Shown: positions 1-15,018, numbered from the stretch's first letter. The stretch is DNA of 64,000 nt from Hetaerina americana (GCA_022747635.1 JAKTNV010000167.1:62001-126000); one strand, 5' to 3'. Numbers and translations: made by a program. Notes: generated from the letters alone by a model not told the origin.

Positions 1-3000
1 ATTATCAGGTAACCTGATGATGATGTAATACATCGAAACCCGGTCGTAAATATAAAAAACAAATTTTATCAAGTGGAAAAGTGCTTCAATCAGTTATTCA
101 TTATTGAGATAAGAGTGCCTACAACTAAATTTCGGACGCTCCAACAAAATTTTAACGCCTCATTGCATATTTATACGTAAAACCATTAATTTCCATTTTT
201 TCTATTTTTTATACAAATATTTATTGCTGAAAAATGATGCTAGTCTGAGCCATTCGTTTTTTATTACCGTAATCTCTTATTAGTCTCAAATAGACCATTC
301 CCAAAGTTATAAGGAAACTCGACCGTATTTTTTAAAAGAAACATAGAGCTTTCTTTATACATCTAACCACGGTAACTTTATATGCATTAAAGTCAACTCT
401 GGAGAAGCGAAATTGTAGATATATTTGAACATAGCATATATATCTACAGGATTGCTTTCAAACAAGTTTGGCTTGAAAAGAGTACTCGAAGATTCATTTC
501 TTCTCATAGCATTTCATTGATGTACCCTGTTTACGTCTTTGGAGATTCATTGCGATCCACTGGAGACGTATCTATCTTTCCAGTATATTTCTGGTTGATG
601 ATGAAAATCACTTGGAACACTGGCAGTCGATACGACGCCCACCATTAATCAGTGACAAGAGGAACATCGCAGGAAGAGAATGGGATAATGTTTAGACCGT
701 AGCGCACTTTCTTCGAAGCTTCTTCGGGTGCTTGTTACTTGCACGGTTTAACATACAGGAGAAAGCTAATTTGACAAGGTCATGGAAGGCCGTGTGTGCT
801 GAGGGTGAAACAAAGACTAGGATACCAGGACGCCATAAGAGATCGATGACATAGGGGAATATGTGCTCTATTAAACGAATCCACGAAAAAAGCTATGCTA
901 ACTCTTGCATCAATGACATTAGTCAATCAGAGCATCAATGTGATGTATAATTATTAAAAATCACTTATACGTTACTAAGCAATGTACACAACCCGAAATG
1001 ATCGAAAGGCAGATTTAATTATATTGAAATTAGCGTTGAATGACGCATAAAAATGACGTCAAGTAGTTTAAGTACAATATATTATTTTTCCTGCATATTT
1101 TTCTTCGGAATTTGATTGAGGTAGGCATTTTACAACATATTCATACATTAATTACAACTTAATAACCTAATACACAAAAAAATATATCATCGAAATTCAG
1201 GTCAAAAGGTAGGTATTATATTTTTCAATTATTGTTAGATATTTTTCCCGACTTCACATTCATATCGTCCTCATTTTATGTTGTACCAATTTTATGCTAA
1301 ATTAATTTTGGAAAACTATTACAATCAACTCTAGGTTTGAATTATCAGAATTGGGAACAACGTTTCCTGAAAATGTGTAGCGGCCTAAACACAACCTGCT
1401 TCGCTAATACATCATAATTAAAATTCTATGTCATCTTTAAAAAAAAAACGTTAATGAATTATTCTATTTCATATATATCCTGCCTGCTAGAGGAAATTCG
1501 TAGATTGGCTTATTTTAATGGAAGACTTGTGTCATTGTGTCCCACTCATCCCTTTCCGATGAAGAAAAGGTTTCCTAAAATTATAGGGAATCAATTTTTT
1601 GACCCAAACTCATTTATTTTACACATTTTATAACTTTAGCGAAGGGCAATAGACGATTGAATCGCTAATTTTTTATAGGTACTTGGAGTGTTCCTTTCGA
1701 TGTGGTAGTGTATATCAACTCACGGAACAAGTAAGTAAAATATTTAATAACCTCTCATTATCATCCTACAGGGAAATAGTTTAGATACTTTAGGATTTTT
1801 GAGCGATGAAATTTGATTTTTATAGTTCTAGGATTATCAATTTTTTATATTTTTGCAATGGTGAAATAGTTTTGTCACAGCTATTAGTATTTCAGAGAAT
1901 CCATAATACAGTAAGAAAATTATTTCACATTTCTGGGATGTATTAATGGGCAAATTAATTCGGACACAAGAGAAGAAATGTGTTAGGTTTGGAAGCATAA
2001 TTAAGATCTACAGCAAAGACTTATAAAACTTTAAATGAGGACCGTAGAATTCTACCTCTGGGAAAATTGGTCATTGAGGCAAGATGTCGTTTTCCCTGAT
2101 GTGGGTGTGAAAGAGGATCAAAAAAGTGAATCGGACGGTATGAAAAACAAACGAGAAATTTGGAGGGAAAATAGGTTGCTGAGCGAATTTCTTAGTGGGA
2201 AAAAAAATGACTTCAATGAATACGGTGTAGCGATGAAATGTTGACATTTGTTATTTACGGTATTTTGTTTAGCATGGGAGGTAGATGCCGCAAATTAATT
2301 ATCATGCTGAATTGTTTGAACGGATTAAGGATGTAAATTGAGTTGAAATCTGGGTGCCGAAATCCAGGATGTTCAGCGTACTTACTTAAGTGTTAAAAAT
2401 AGCTTAGCAGTGTAGCTGTTCGTTGGCAGTGGATCCATAAAAACCCAACGTTAGTCTGCTTCGAGTAGACTAATCTCATTAAAATAAAAATCGAAGATCA
2501 CAGCATTGATGGATAGATGGCAGCTGACAAAGAATAACAACAGTCATTGTGCAAAATGATTATACACAAAACCAAATGAAGCTACTTCATATAAATTTAC
2601 CCACTTTTCTATGAGTGATGTTGCAATGATATTTCTATGATTACGTTGATGTTGCTTTGGGGCAAGATGAAACAAAACAAAAAAAACGAGTCCACTATAT
2701 ACGGAAAGTATTTTTGTTACACACGTTAATATTCATTGCCATTTCGGCGCTCAGCACTGCAGTATCAATAGATTTGCGGAGTTCGTTAGTGCAGCGCAGA
2801 AGAAACTTATTCATTAGAAATTGCAGAAGCGGTTCCCGCAATAACAATTTAAGCCCTGGGGCAATTTTCTTAATGGGAGGTGAGTTTGCATGCTCCCTCC
2901 ATTCAAGCCCGTTTGAACGAAATGGAAAAGCGTGCGTGGAGCACCTAACCTTAGGTATCACACGCACACAGAAATTCGACTTCCTTTCCCTCGCAGACAT

Positions 3001-6000
3001 GCGTCTCTCTCTCTTTCTTTGATTTGCTGCTAATCAGCCGAAAAAATGCGTTCCTTCGATTTATCTCTCTCTCTTTTCCTTAACTCTACCCTTCCAAACC
3101 TTCCTAAATCTTATCCCGGTCTACTTTTATTTCTTTTATTATATTCAATAGATCTCCAGAAGAAAGAGGATGTGGAAAAAATAGAAAAAGTATAAAATAT
3201 AGGGAATCATTTCAACGAAGTTATAGAACTCATGCAATTGAAATTTCAGTATCATTTTATCTAGGTAATTCTTTTTTTAAGCAATAATATTTCCTGAGGC
3301 AAATAGTCTCAACTTAACTGACAATTAAGGCGATTAATTGTGTAAATCCATCGTACTAGGATAAATTAGGGGCTATCATTTACTTCAGGAATAAGAAAAT
3401 TAATGATTACTGGATTCATTATTCAGCAGCATATTAAAGTACGTGCATACTTTACGATGCACAATATTCGCAAACTAGTTGCAAGAACTTCAATTACGTC
3501 TTCGGGCAACAATAATGTATTCAATTTTTGGAATTATAGAGAGTTTGGATCCGTTTACCCAGAGAAATTTGAAAAGCAAAGTTTTGAAACCAATATTAAA
3601 CCCATCCGTCCTTAGTCGAGGCTTTCTTATAATGTATATTCAATCAGAACAATAATTGTGTAAAGTATTGGTGTCATTAAAATGACTTTGATTTTCTGGT
3701 ATTTGAGGTAAAAATATCTTTGCAATATGATTCCCTAGATATTCTGCTTATATTATTATGATTTCTATAATTATCACCCAATTCGTGGAAATTGTTTCGA
3801 ATCTCGTATGGGTCTGAAAGACCCACTCTTGCCCTTACCAAAGACGCCACTTAATAGTGATTACTAGAGGGATCTTACTCCCGGGGTTTAAAAAACGCTG
3901 TGTTCACAGCAACTGAATTGTAGATTGCAAAAATAATTAAGACAGAAAGTTTTAAAGGTCATCAGTTATGCAAGTTGCATTTTAGTACGGACTCTCTTTT
4001 GATTACTCATCAAGACAATAAAAAATATAGACGTATTCAATGCGTTCGTGCGAGCGTTCATTATATCCGAGCATGGTTATGAGGACGCAATGTCCGTGTT
4101 TTCGCGTTTTGTTCATCATTTGTCACGTAATTTGAGATATTACAATAGTTGATGCCATGTCACCTCTAAAGCGCTTTCGCATACAGACTTAAAACTTACA
4201 GCTTGTATTCCGATTTTCAAATTGTAAGTGTCCGACACTGTTCACTATTTCTTTGGTGGTCCAATGGTAACTCTGTCCATCTTTGCCGTCAGGTCTGTGG
4301 CAGGTCGAGCTGGCCATGAATCCCCATGAAGCATGCTTGCTCCACCCAAACTCGTCCTAGAAAATCTAATATTTTATTTAAAATCAGAGAGTACTTTGTG
4401 AGGATAGCCCAGGAGGTTAAATTCTTAAAAAACATTCTCAAGTCCTCACGTATTTCGAGTGCTGAGATTTACTTCGCGAATTACTCACATCATAAACGTA
4501 CCTACTGACAAAACTACAAACCAATACGCATTTCACATTGAGTGAAAAAAAAACATTTTCTCAGCGTTTGGGCGTGAAGGAGGGAAGTGTCCTCCAACGC
4601 TCCTCTTCCGTCGAATGGTTCACTTCTTTAGTGTCTGAGAATCTCTGTCATGAAATCCATCGAAAAGACGGACGGCAATTTGGCAAAGACAGAGAGAAGA
4701 AATTTGCAGCCTTCGGAAAAGGTGAGGAAGGAAAGGAAATGACGATTTCTACGAGATGGGGAGACGAGACGTTTTTTGCATTGGCGGAAAGCGGAGAGCA
4801 TGCAGGTATGTCACTTGCTCTCCCGAGGGTGAGAGACCGTATTTTCCACGCGGGGGACAGGAGAGTGATGTAAGATACGTATTCCTCTCCAGCGAATATT
4901 TTTGAATTGCTGACGACGCCGGGCAAGAGGTTCCGAATCATAAATTCTTTGCGCCACCCAGCGTCTAAATCAATATCAGCTTTACGTTTCCCATTTCAAT
5001 TTCAGTTACCCTTGGTTATCTTTCATCAATGTTAACCTTACATTTTTTCTTTTTATTTCGTTCACAGAGTAATGATTCAGTGCTGGTGGCCTTCACTCCA
5101 TTTTATACCTACAATGCACGTACAGGTAAACCGTGTCGATAGAGGACAAGTTCTAAAGAGATAGAGGTGGGAAACATATTTTGCCTCGATATTTTAATAA
5201 AAAGAGAAGCGATGTTTGTAACAAAAGATATATATGTTCCAAAATTACAGGTTTTCCATGCATTCTCAAAAAAACAATAACCGTAGATAATTTTGTTTGC
5301 CACAAATTTCCATACCCACTCAATTCTAAACTAAATGAGAGAATTATATAGTACTATTGGAATTGATATTAATCAGCACAGAGTAAAAGAAACAATTAGC
5401 ATCCAAGCACTGTATCGTTCAGTTTTCCCATTCATCGAATTTACATTTAATGAAGTCAAACGATAAAATAAGAAAGTAGCAATCATTTAATGTGTCTTCT
5501 GGTTTGCAGGTCCTAGTCCTTATTCTAGTCAGGTCATCAACTTATCTATGTTTAGCATAAAATTTCCTGTTTATCAAACAAATAATTTTTAAGCTACCAT
5601 TTCTGCAAAAGCCGAATCTCTCGCATACGGACAGACATCGAAAAAATTATCATTACTTGCTCAGTACACTTTAAAATATCCATTTTTGGTGAAATATAAC
5701 GATCGAGTTTTGTTCAAAAGCAATCTTTTCCTCCACACAATGCTAAAAAAGGTAAAAATGTGTTCATCGTTCTGTATCTGGCTTCTAACATTCATCTTTC
5801 GTAGATCAAAACAAATACAACGGTCCCAAGGACCGGAGGTTACTCCACTCGCCAATTACCAAGCTAACTTGGGTTTAAATTCAGTCCTGGGCAGTGCATT
5901 CGAACTTCAAATTCTTCCATAGGTTCAATTCAACTACTTTCAGGGGTCTTCATTGATGCGATATTGTTTTGAGAATTGAAGTACCTGAAACTAGAAAAAC

Positions 6001-7684
6001 TGTTATCACAAAATATTTCTATGCTTGGTAGAATCTCTGACAGACTCAAAATTCTTCAAAAAGGTCTGTAACTCCTTCTTAGCTATCTAATAAAAAAAAT
6101 GAAATCCTTCTCCCTCAGTCTTTTCAAAGGTGAATTACAGCCCCTGAACCCTTGCCCGCAATACTTCTTCACAGCGCCTTAACGTATAAGGTCCTAAGAC
6201 TTTTATATTTCCCAAAGGAGCTACTTCGGTTTTCGTGGCGGAAATTCAGCTCTTGAGCTGCGAAGCTATCGGGGAAATCTGGGTAGACTAATCTTCCTTA
6301 GATTTTTAGGAAGAACCAATAATCGCAAGTAAAGCAAATGTAACTATATTTGAACATATTTTGATATGACTTCCAACCAGAAAAAATAAATATTAAGAAC
6401 AGACCTATCATAAGTACATTTTCCTAGCAGTGAAGGTCGTCAAGAGAACCTCCTACTATTTGATGTATCAACAGTTTTATAAAAATCTTTTATCCATTAT
6501 CTCTCTCTTACGAGAGTGTAATTAGTTTTATAAAAGTTTCTCCAAATAGATAATATGCCTAATTCGATGTCAACTGTCAAATTGTTTACTTCACATTACT
6601 GCGACCAAAACTCAGTGAATAAATACATTGTTTAAGTAACCAAGAAAATAGAAAATTTAACATTACTCCTTCACAGCATTAGGATAGCAATTAATATTCA
6701 CAGTATTGTACACAAACGAAACTATGACGCATTGAAAATGAACATACACCGCCACGGTTAGAATTATGTCCCATAGAATCATAATCTTTAATGGCTCCCT
6801 AATATCCATTCACCATCTTAGTGCGCCCTTACTCGTACATTCCCGCAGTACTGCTTTGAGCTTCATTTCCCTGAAGTGGGAAATTTAAACTTGAAACCAG
6901 GAAGCTAAAGCAATAGCATATCAGTCATATTTTTAATTCATCATGGAGTAATTTGAAAATGTGATTCCCTCAGATGATGTCATTGATGTTCAAACATCCT
7001 CAGTATGCTAAAAATGATGGTTATTAATGCTATGAGCGTCCAACACACACTATCCGCTAAAACAATGGTGGATTCAAGGGAAAGAGCGGTCACCTTATGT
7101 AAATATATTTTCCAAGCCTATCTAAATTTTCCACTGATCACTTTAGTGCCTGCAAAATTCGCAACACAGTTGACTGCTATAAGAAAATATAATTTCGTTC
7201 AAAAAGCCTGACAACATATGTAAACCGATAGGCAAGATTAGACACGATAGTGAATCTCCCTAAAAAGAAGATTGTTTGTATTTTACATAGAAAACAAGTA
7301 AAGAAAGATTAATGAGAAATCTTTAAGGGAAAAAATCAAACATTCATTTACCTATCGACAGCAAAATTATTGAAAAAAAAGCATTTGAGCCAACCCATAT
7401 ATTGGATTCTTTTGATGTGTGAATCGACGGCGAGCTTGCGGTAGCTGACAAGAATGAAAAAAGAACACTCGTAGAAATCAAAGGAACCGCTTCGTTATAT
7501 CATACGTTGATTCATTCACCACGGTATTTTATTTTTTATACATCAAATGGCGGCGAAAACGGGACCGTGAAGAACAGCGATCGTCATTCCAGCATGCCTG
7601 AACCAGGAAATTTTTAGCGGGTACTCTCGTGCTCTCAACTACTCTTAAGAACGGTCGAGTGTTTGGTGTTTAGGGACCGAGAAA
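1..7684. other. AT-rich DNA, no gene recognised
   Basis: I see only short open frames without recognisable motifs, typical of AT-rich non-coding DNA. There are short CT-rich runs near 3004 and 3063. A segment at 6126-6200 resembles one at 15057-15120 and may be a dispersed repeat. It could be the long intron or 3' flank of the receptor gene transcribed leftward from 29.8 kb, since further exons of that gene are expected on this side, but none could be identified here. Confidence 0.5.
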
Positions 7685-8110
7685 CACGAGAGAGAGAGAG
7701 GGAAGGAGGGGAAGCGGCTGGAGCGGACGGAGGGAACGATTGGGTTGTCAGAGCGGGAATGTCGGACTGAGGAACGGGGGTTTGGGAGAGGAAGGCCGGC
7801 CGACACCTCTCGACGGATGCCCCCCGTAACCCCTACCCCTCCACAATGGGCACGTTCTATCCTTCCCTCTCTCCCTTGGCACTCTCCACCTCCAAGGGGC
7901 TGTACAAGACCACATACAAATACGCTCCGCGTGCTCCCCTTGACTCTCCCCCTGGACGAAAAGCCTCCGCCATCCCGGCCTAACAGACCCCAAGGCCCGC
8001 TGACCCAACCACTTTATCCTCGACGATCATCAACGTCCTCCTCACTCACGCGGCCGATCATTGCCTCTTGATCCATCTCTATCCTACCGACCGCGTCGCC
8101 CGGAGCCCGT
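7685..8110. other. GC-rich island with purine/pyrimidine-biased tracts
   Basis: The segment opens with a GA-rich run near 7690-7730 and is then C- and CT-rich on the plus strand, in sharp contrast to AT-rich flanks. Frames are open on both strands, but this is the stop-codon depletion expected of GC-rich DNA and the peptides are low-complexity Pro/Ser/Arg. It could be a promoter or CpG-island-like element or a non-coding exon. No protein domain is visible. Confidence 0.35.
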
Positions 8111-11100
8111 TTAATGCGTTTCTTATCCGGGTTTAAGGATAAGAAATCCCGCTTGTGTACACAACATCCTTTTTTTTCAGTTTCCTTCTCGTCCCGAAAG
8201 CCCATGCGGCTGTGAAACATGAGATAAGGCCCCTCGGTCGTAAATTTCGTTTCCTTACGTATGTGTGATTTTATGACGTCGTCAATTTTAGTGTATTTCC
8301 GCTGGTTTTTAAAATAAAAAAATCCTCATATTACAGATATTATATACTGTGACGGAGGGAAGTAAAAGATTTGGAGAAGTCTCTCCTTCGTACCGACTGT
8401 AATTTTCGATTTCAAATATTTAGAGTTCAATTATATTATACCGGTAATTGGAGAATAATTAAATTTTAATGCCGCTCCTGTTTGCGAATCCAACTGAATG
8501 ATTAATAAATTTCGATTTTAACTTCAAAAAAGACGATTAAGAATACTGGAAAATGTACAGTTTTTAGTAAACTTAGCAACGAAAGCATATGTCAAAAAAC
8601 GGTTTTAAAACGGCTAAAAAGGCTGCGTCCAGTAATATGAGTCCAACGCTCTCAAATTAACTGGTAATCCAGGAGCCACTACTCTTCAAATTTAAATATA
8701 ATATTCCAATTTTTATTTTATTACAATATACATTCTACAAAAAACAATATGCAAACGATTTCGTATCTAATTTTTGGGAGAAGAAATCATAACAAACGTA
8801 CAGTAATCTGCAGGGTAAATGATATTCTTCCGAAAAAACATTATCTTAAGAACTTAGATGTATAAAGATTCCGTTAATCACCTACTAATTAATTTTATGA
8901 GACGTCTTTAGTTGAATTTTAGTAAAAATCAATTGCATAGGGGTTAATTTTTCATCTTGTGTAACGATTCTGAAAACTCAAAGATCCTGCAAAAACTGTT
9001 GAATTCAGAACTCGTTTCCTCTGATAACGTATTCCTCGAAGGCTGGAGAGGTATATTTGAGCTGCCAGCATGAATTCGAGCACTGCAATTCATTTTCGAG
9101 GTTGGAATGTGCCAAATCCGTGGGGATAAAAACGTTTCAACGTTCAACCCTGTGGAACGGGGTAAACATTTCCGGAATATTCCTTCACCCCGGCTCCGTT
9201 GTGCACGAGACGTCGATGAATCAAGCCGTCCTACCAAGCCTCCAACCGCACCCATCGCATGCACCACCCCCACCCTCTCGGCTCTCCTACGACTGATGAA
9301 TTCGCCCCCGAAAGCAATCCATCCAGCGCACACACGCGCGCTCGGATCAGCGCGGGCTGCAGCCTCGCTGTTTCGAGAACAGGAGGCAGGCGCTAAATAC
9401 CAATCCGATCGGAGGGCGAAGCGACTTTCCTCCCCACGGCCAGACAGCCAATACATTTCGAGGGAGCCGAGAGGTCAGTTTCTCATCACCCATAGCATTC
9501 AATGGCATGCCATGATTCTACGAAGATTTTAGTTCCCATTCCACGGAGCCTTACCTAAACATACACTTGGTTAATAAAGTAAATCCCCATAGACAACTAT
9601 TTTCAATGATGCCGGTTAAACGCATTAATAATAGTATTTTCGAGGTTTTTAAAAATGTAATTCAGTGCGCCAACCTGATCATAATTAATTACTCTATGTA
9701 ATCGGATCACGTCCAATCATTGTAAATTTCCCTGCCATCTTAAAATGTGAATGTGGATTTCAAATGCGTCAATATGAGATGTAAAAAGTTTGCTATGGTG
9801 CAATTCTTGCTTTAATTTTTGGGTAGATTTTTTTAATTTGGAGAAAATCGTAATAAAGTGTTCCTGAATGCAATATTATTTCTACTATACTTGTAATTTT
9901 TTTAAACAATTTCTTACCCATTTAAGCTTTTCAAAGCAAAAGTTAAATATCTTACAATCCACTTTACTCTTATAAGAAATGACTAATTTTGCTCATTTTT
10001 TATATGTTTCTAAAGGTCATCGAGTAGAGGTGTGGGATAAGAAGGCTCATGGTATAATTACTTCATGATACAGCGTCCCTCCATATGCAACAAAGAAGCC
10101 GACTAACACTCATTCCATCAAAAAAATAAGGCAGTGTATCTATGCGTTCAAATCAAACCTCAAAACTACGCTTTCAGAGTTACAATTTCTGACCTCATAT
10201 AGTAACTATATTTACTTAATTATTGAAGACTAAAAAATATGATAGAGGTACATTTCCCCCATCACCACTCGACCATTCACACTATTAAATTCTGCATTTC
10301 CTATTTCATCATCTTTTTATTTCTATTTTACGTTCTAACACATTTTAGACTGGGTTATTTACAGAAAAATAGTCTGGCTTTCTTGGAAAAGGGAGAAAGA
10401 CATTATTTCAATTTATAAATGAGCCAAAATATGAAAGCTTTTACTTTTATATCGTCTAGTAAGCTTAACCAAGGAAGAAATGGTAAAAATGTATTTTAAA
10501 AAGGGGAAGTATTGCAACCCCTTATTAAACACCAAGGGATTACGGGGAAAAACGTAAAGGTTAGCAAAATCATGAAAATGGAGATGTAAAGATTGAATAA
10601 ATATAGAAGAAACCTGCACCCTTACGACTGATTAGGCGATGGAGATTTCTGATTTTTCTAATTTTTTCAACTGATTGGAAAATAGAAAATTGTAGGAAAC
10701 AGGATTGGAAACATCCGAATTTTCTCAAAAAGAGTAATATTTTTTCCTTGCGGCATGGAGGATCCCTCAGAATTCGCACGAAAAGGACGTCCTAACTTGA
10801 TGCTAGCAGTTTCCTCTACCTCTCCCTTCTCCAAAACCTACCACATCCCCCTTTCTCCTCCCTTCGGCGCCCTCCGCAGGGTAGAACGAGTGCCCCTCTG
10901 GGACTTCCGTCCACCCTTCGCCTCGCTTCTTTCCTCTCTCCGTGCCTCTCCCTAACCTCCACTCCTGTAACTCACCGAAACATTCCTGCGGTCGCCTCCT
11001 CCTACTCGTCTCTGCTCTAATCCACAAACACCCGGAATGAGGTTCTGTAACTGTACTCAAGTCACTTAAATAATGGAAATTCCCATGCTCATGGATTTAC

Positions 11101-13129
11101 CCCCTTGACGCGCCATATTGCGATTTTTGCAAGAGTATACATATAACCGTAATTACAAATTTTAATCCATCGTATGAACACGTGGAAACTAAGCCGTGAA
11201 CTTACTGTCACCTAGTAAATTATTTGGATACTCCAGTTTTTTCCCTTGTTTTAGGTTATTAATTGGAAAAGAACAAATTGTTGGTCGATATCAGATATAT
11301 TATCTATATTTCCATATTTTTCCGCTATAGAGAAATATTAACCTCAAAATCATATTTAGCCGCATATGTAGCATTATAAAATGTCACCACGATAATGTAA
11401 TCCCTTTCTAGTAATAGAACCCCAATAGCTTCCTTGGAGTTATTCAAGAAGAGGAACATATTGATACTTCCTCACGGATATACGAAATTCGTATTTTGAA
11501 CATGATTTATGATTATCGAACCATCGAGTTCCCTCGACATTTGATTCATCGAGCATTGAAATTGTTTATTTTTTTCTTAACAAATCATATCGTTTCCCCG
11601 TAACAGTTTTTGGTGTCTGGTGTTGAACGTCACTCATAAATCACCTCAACTTTCTTCATCAAATGAAACAAGCAAAACGATTTGTAATAACACCTTTAGA
11701 AGGGCGGCGTGATTGTTTTTATTTGATAGTGGCGAATCTTTTCTGCCAAGAAAGGAGAAAGATATCCACGCGTTTGCTGGTTTCATCGTGCTCTGAGAGA
11801 TGAGATACATTGTTTCGAGAAAAGTGCGTGTAGCACATTTATATTTTCGTACCGGTTGTTGCATTTTACATGCCGTCATGAAAACGTAGTCGTATTTTGC
11901 ATACACTGAACATCAGCGTTAAAGACATCATGTAAGTTCCCTTTTCCTGAGGTGAATAAGATTTCCTATATGTTGCAACTTTTAAAGACATTCCTCCCGT
12001 GTAGCCTAATTTTGCCTGATGACTCCGTTGTCACAATCACGTGGTAAAACACTAACCACGGCTCCTCGAACAGTGGCTGTGACTACTGATCCTCCCATAG
12101 CGAGACTTGTATTGGGGGTACAAGAAAGGTTGCTTGTTTGAGGTGATTTAAAAGATATTTGGAGTGGTGATTCCAACCCAGTATCATCATACCACCAACC
12201 GGATAATATTATGGGTAGTCAAAAATTACTGACAAATTTTGGACAGTCACTACATTTACCGTTATTAAGATAGAGACCTCGACTGTGACGCACCCAGTAG
12301 TAACACTGGAAATGAATAATAGGACATGTCCGGTCCAATTAGGCCATTTCAGTGCATAAACTTGAAAACCAAAACTTCTACTGCCACTCTTTAATGGATA
12401 TTTATTTATTGTTCTATAGTGCATCATTCTCTCGTTCCCCATTATTTTTTTCACGTAAATAAACTGTAACATTCATGCAATAAAATTGAGAACTCATGGT
12501 AAATGAATAATTTAAGGCATTTCGACAATAATGCGGACATTTTATGCCTAAGATTCTACGAAATCATTTCTGCGACCTTTTGATCCAAAAACTACTTTCT
12601 AGCTTCACATTATAAAATGATAGTACGGAACTTTGTGTTCATTTGATTTCTTCTTTTGTTCACAAATTCCCTACTCGTTTAAACTAAAAGTGTTGCCAGT
12701 GATTCATTTATGACACGACACATTTTTTTCACTTAAATCTTCAATTTAACGCCAATTTCATAATCCGCCCTCTTTAATATTATTGCAAGTGTTCTGCACA
12801 GTATGATCAAAATAATATGGAATGTGTTTTCGTAGTTTCAACTTTGGATACCCTTCCATTGTTAAGGAAACATTTCCTTTACATTCTTAAATCCCCATGG
12901 CCGTTCTTTCGAATTTCGGCCATCAACAGAGGAAAGCATGTTTAATGCCACGAGATCTCTAGATAGAAATAGACCGAGGGTACAGGAAGCATGAAATCTT
13001 ACTGAAAGTGGAAAATCCAGGGGTACGCGCATAACGTTTGCTTGTTAAGATCTTTGAATAATTACGCGTATAATTGAAATCTACGACGTGCACATCGACC
13101 GTAGTTTACGCAATGACTCGGTCGTTGCG
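8111..13129. other. Non-coding DNA with two smaller GC-rich patches
   Basis: Mostly AT-rich sequence without recognisable coding potential. GC-rich patches occur at about 9240-9440 and 10800-11030. The longest open frames lie in or beside those patches and encode low-complexity peptides on both strands. I see no transposon or RNA gene that I can support. Confidence 0.45.
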
Positions 13130-13620
13130 TCAGAGACGAAGGTCGTCTGAGGGGGAGTGGGATAGGGGTGAAACTTATTCTCAGCGCAGAAAAAAAAATT
13201 ACTTGTGCGTCTCGCTGAATGAATCCGCCATGAATGGACAATCATCCTCCTCCAGCGTACTTTCTCCCCCGCCCCCCTCGGCCACACAACACTCTCTAGC
13301 ACCATATGAATGGCTTTTCGCCTTGGCGCTTTCACGTACCGTCCGCCTCGGCCAATTCCCCTTCGTTTAGCCGCCACTCCATTCATTACGACGCTCTCCC
13401 TTAAATCGCCGTCGCTCCCGCCTCCATCCCCATTGCCGTGCAGGACCAACGCGGACCCCCGCACTCCGCTGCCGCCCTCGTCCGCCCAGCACTACGCCTG
13501 CACTCCCCCCTCGGACACCACCACCCCCCTCGCATACGCCGCAGCCTCCCCACTTCCTGGCGCGTCCCTCTCCCCTGTGCCTCATCTTCAACTGCGTGTT
13601 ACTTGCATCTTTCTTACTTC
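13130..13620. other. GC-rich island
   Basis: This C-rich block on the plus strand has overlapping open frames on both strands, encoding Pro/Ser/Thr/Arg-rich low-complexity peptides. It resembles the islands at 7.7, 16.8, 17.9, 42.6 and 51.0 kb. A promoter-proximal island is possible, but no gene start is recognisable next to it; the next feature is an RTE fragment about 200 bp to the right. Confidence 0.35.
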
Positions 13621-13834
13621 TCTGTAGCTATTGGACCAAAACGAAACCCTCACCGTCGATTGTTTATCTTCACTGCTCATACGTATGCACGCATGATAAT
13701 TGACAACTTATATGGTACTTCGTGGCATACATTCAACATTGCAAAAAAAGTGTACTTCGATGAAAATTCCTTTTTTATTATTAAATCCTACCGTAAAAGC
13801 ATACTCTAAGAATATTTTTCCAATACACAAGAAT

Positions 13835-15018
13835 ACAATTGCAGCAATGAGATTATTAATCGAGAAGAATATAGAGCACAACCAGGAGGTATTTGCCTGT
13901 TTCGTAGATTCCGAAAAAACCTTTGATAGAGTGAATTGGGAAAACTTATGATTATATTGAAGAAAAAAGGAATAGATTGGAGGAAAAGGAGGCTAATCCG
14001 CGACCTGTACATGTCTCAGACTGCTCAGGTGCGGGTGGGGAACGGGGAATCCGGATGGGCAGTGTTAGGAAGGGGAGTATGGCAGGGTTGCCCATTATCA
14101 CCGTTGCTGTTTAACCTGTATGCAGAGGAAATGATTAAAGAGGTATGGGAAGAACTGGAAGTAGGAATGAAAGTGGGCGGGGAATTCGTAAAATCAGTTA
14201 GGTTTGCTGATGACCAAGCTTTAGTTTGTCAGTCAGCCAAGGGGTTGCAAGCATTGCTGAGTGAATTGGAAATTCAGTGCGACAGGTATGGGATGAGAAT
14301 CAATATTAATAAAACAAAGGTTATGCGATTTTCTAGAAAGAATAAGGCTAAGCTTAAAATTAAAGTAAGAGGACAAAAACTAGAGCAGGTAGAACAGTTT
14401 ACGTATCTCGGAAATGTTTTGGACCAACACGGTCAAAGTAGTAGGGAAGCAAGGGGAAGACTGCGCTAGGCAAAGAGGCTTTCACAAGGAGGAGGGAGTT
14501 GATGACATGGACATTGAGTAAGGATATTAACAAAAGACTCGTAAAAACTTTGATATGGAGCGTAGCTATGTACGGCGAGGAAACGTGGTCATTGGAGCAG
14601 GAGGATAGACGTAGTTTGGAGGCTTTTGAAGTGTGGGTGGGGAGAAGGTGAAATGGACAGAGAAGAAAACAAATAAGGAAGTACTTGGTATGGTCGGCGA
14701 AGAGAGGGGTTTGTTGGGAGAAATCCTAAGGAGGCAGGAATAATGAATGAGGGGCGTATTGATCGGCAGTGGGACGTTGAAGACTGTAATAGAGGGGAGA
14801 ATGCTGGGCAAACGCGGAAATGGCAGGAGCAGGAGAGGGATGTTGGATGGGATGAAGGGAGGAAGGAATTACTCAGAGATTAGGATGGATCTGAAGTAAA
14901 GTAGGTTGCTGGATTTTATTTCCTTTTGCCAGGAGTCACAAAATATTTATTTGGTAGTTTTGTCCATCCAAAAAAAACCTACCTTAACAGGAAGATTACC
15001 TAATAATAATAATAATGA
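13835..15018 (+). mobile_element. RTE-type LINE, 5'-truncated degenerate copy
   Basis: This is a 5'-truncated copy of the same family as the longer RTE at 57.2-60.3 kb. It begins inside the reverse-transcriptase domain and runs through the RT C-terminus into a short 3' UTR. The 3' UTR is recognisably shared with the 57.2 kb copy in the segment around 14937-15001. It ends in (TAA)n at about 15001-15018, consistent with the short simple-repeat tails of RTE elements. Frameshifts near 13930 and 14465 show it is dead. No target-site duplication was identified. Confidence 0.88.
13841..14900 (+). pseudogene. RTE reverse transcriptase, broken
   Basis: The encoded pieces match RT motifs of RTE-family LINEs: a motif A remnant reading CFVDSEKTFDRV (normally DFEKAFDR), then GVWQGCPLSPLLFNLY and the catalytic FADDQALV. 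The longest surviving frame (13936-14469) carries the thumb-side sequence up to LDQHGQSS. A frameshift separates motif A from the rest, and another interrupts the frame after about 14465, beyond which the C-terminal region continues in other frames. The motif A Phe/Glu environment is altered (DSEKTF). It would have copied element RNA at the target site; this copy cannot make a full protein. Confidence 0.88.

Noticed and set aside
4253..4330. tRNA-like string (TGGTCCAATGGTAACTC...GGTCGAGC)
   Set aside because: The first part resembles an A box, but no acceptable B box or cloverleaf follows.
8944..9456. 170-codon minus-strand frame
   Set aside because: Lies over a GC-rich patch, starts in sequence without recognisable motifs, shows no domain, and the opposite strand is equally open.
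13081..13809. Overlapping frames of 70-127 codons on both strands
   Set aside because: GC-rich, stop-poor DNA; the peptides are low complexity.
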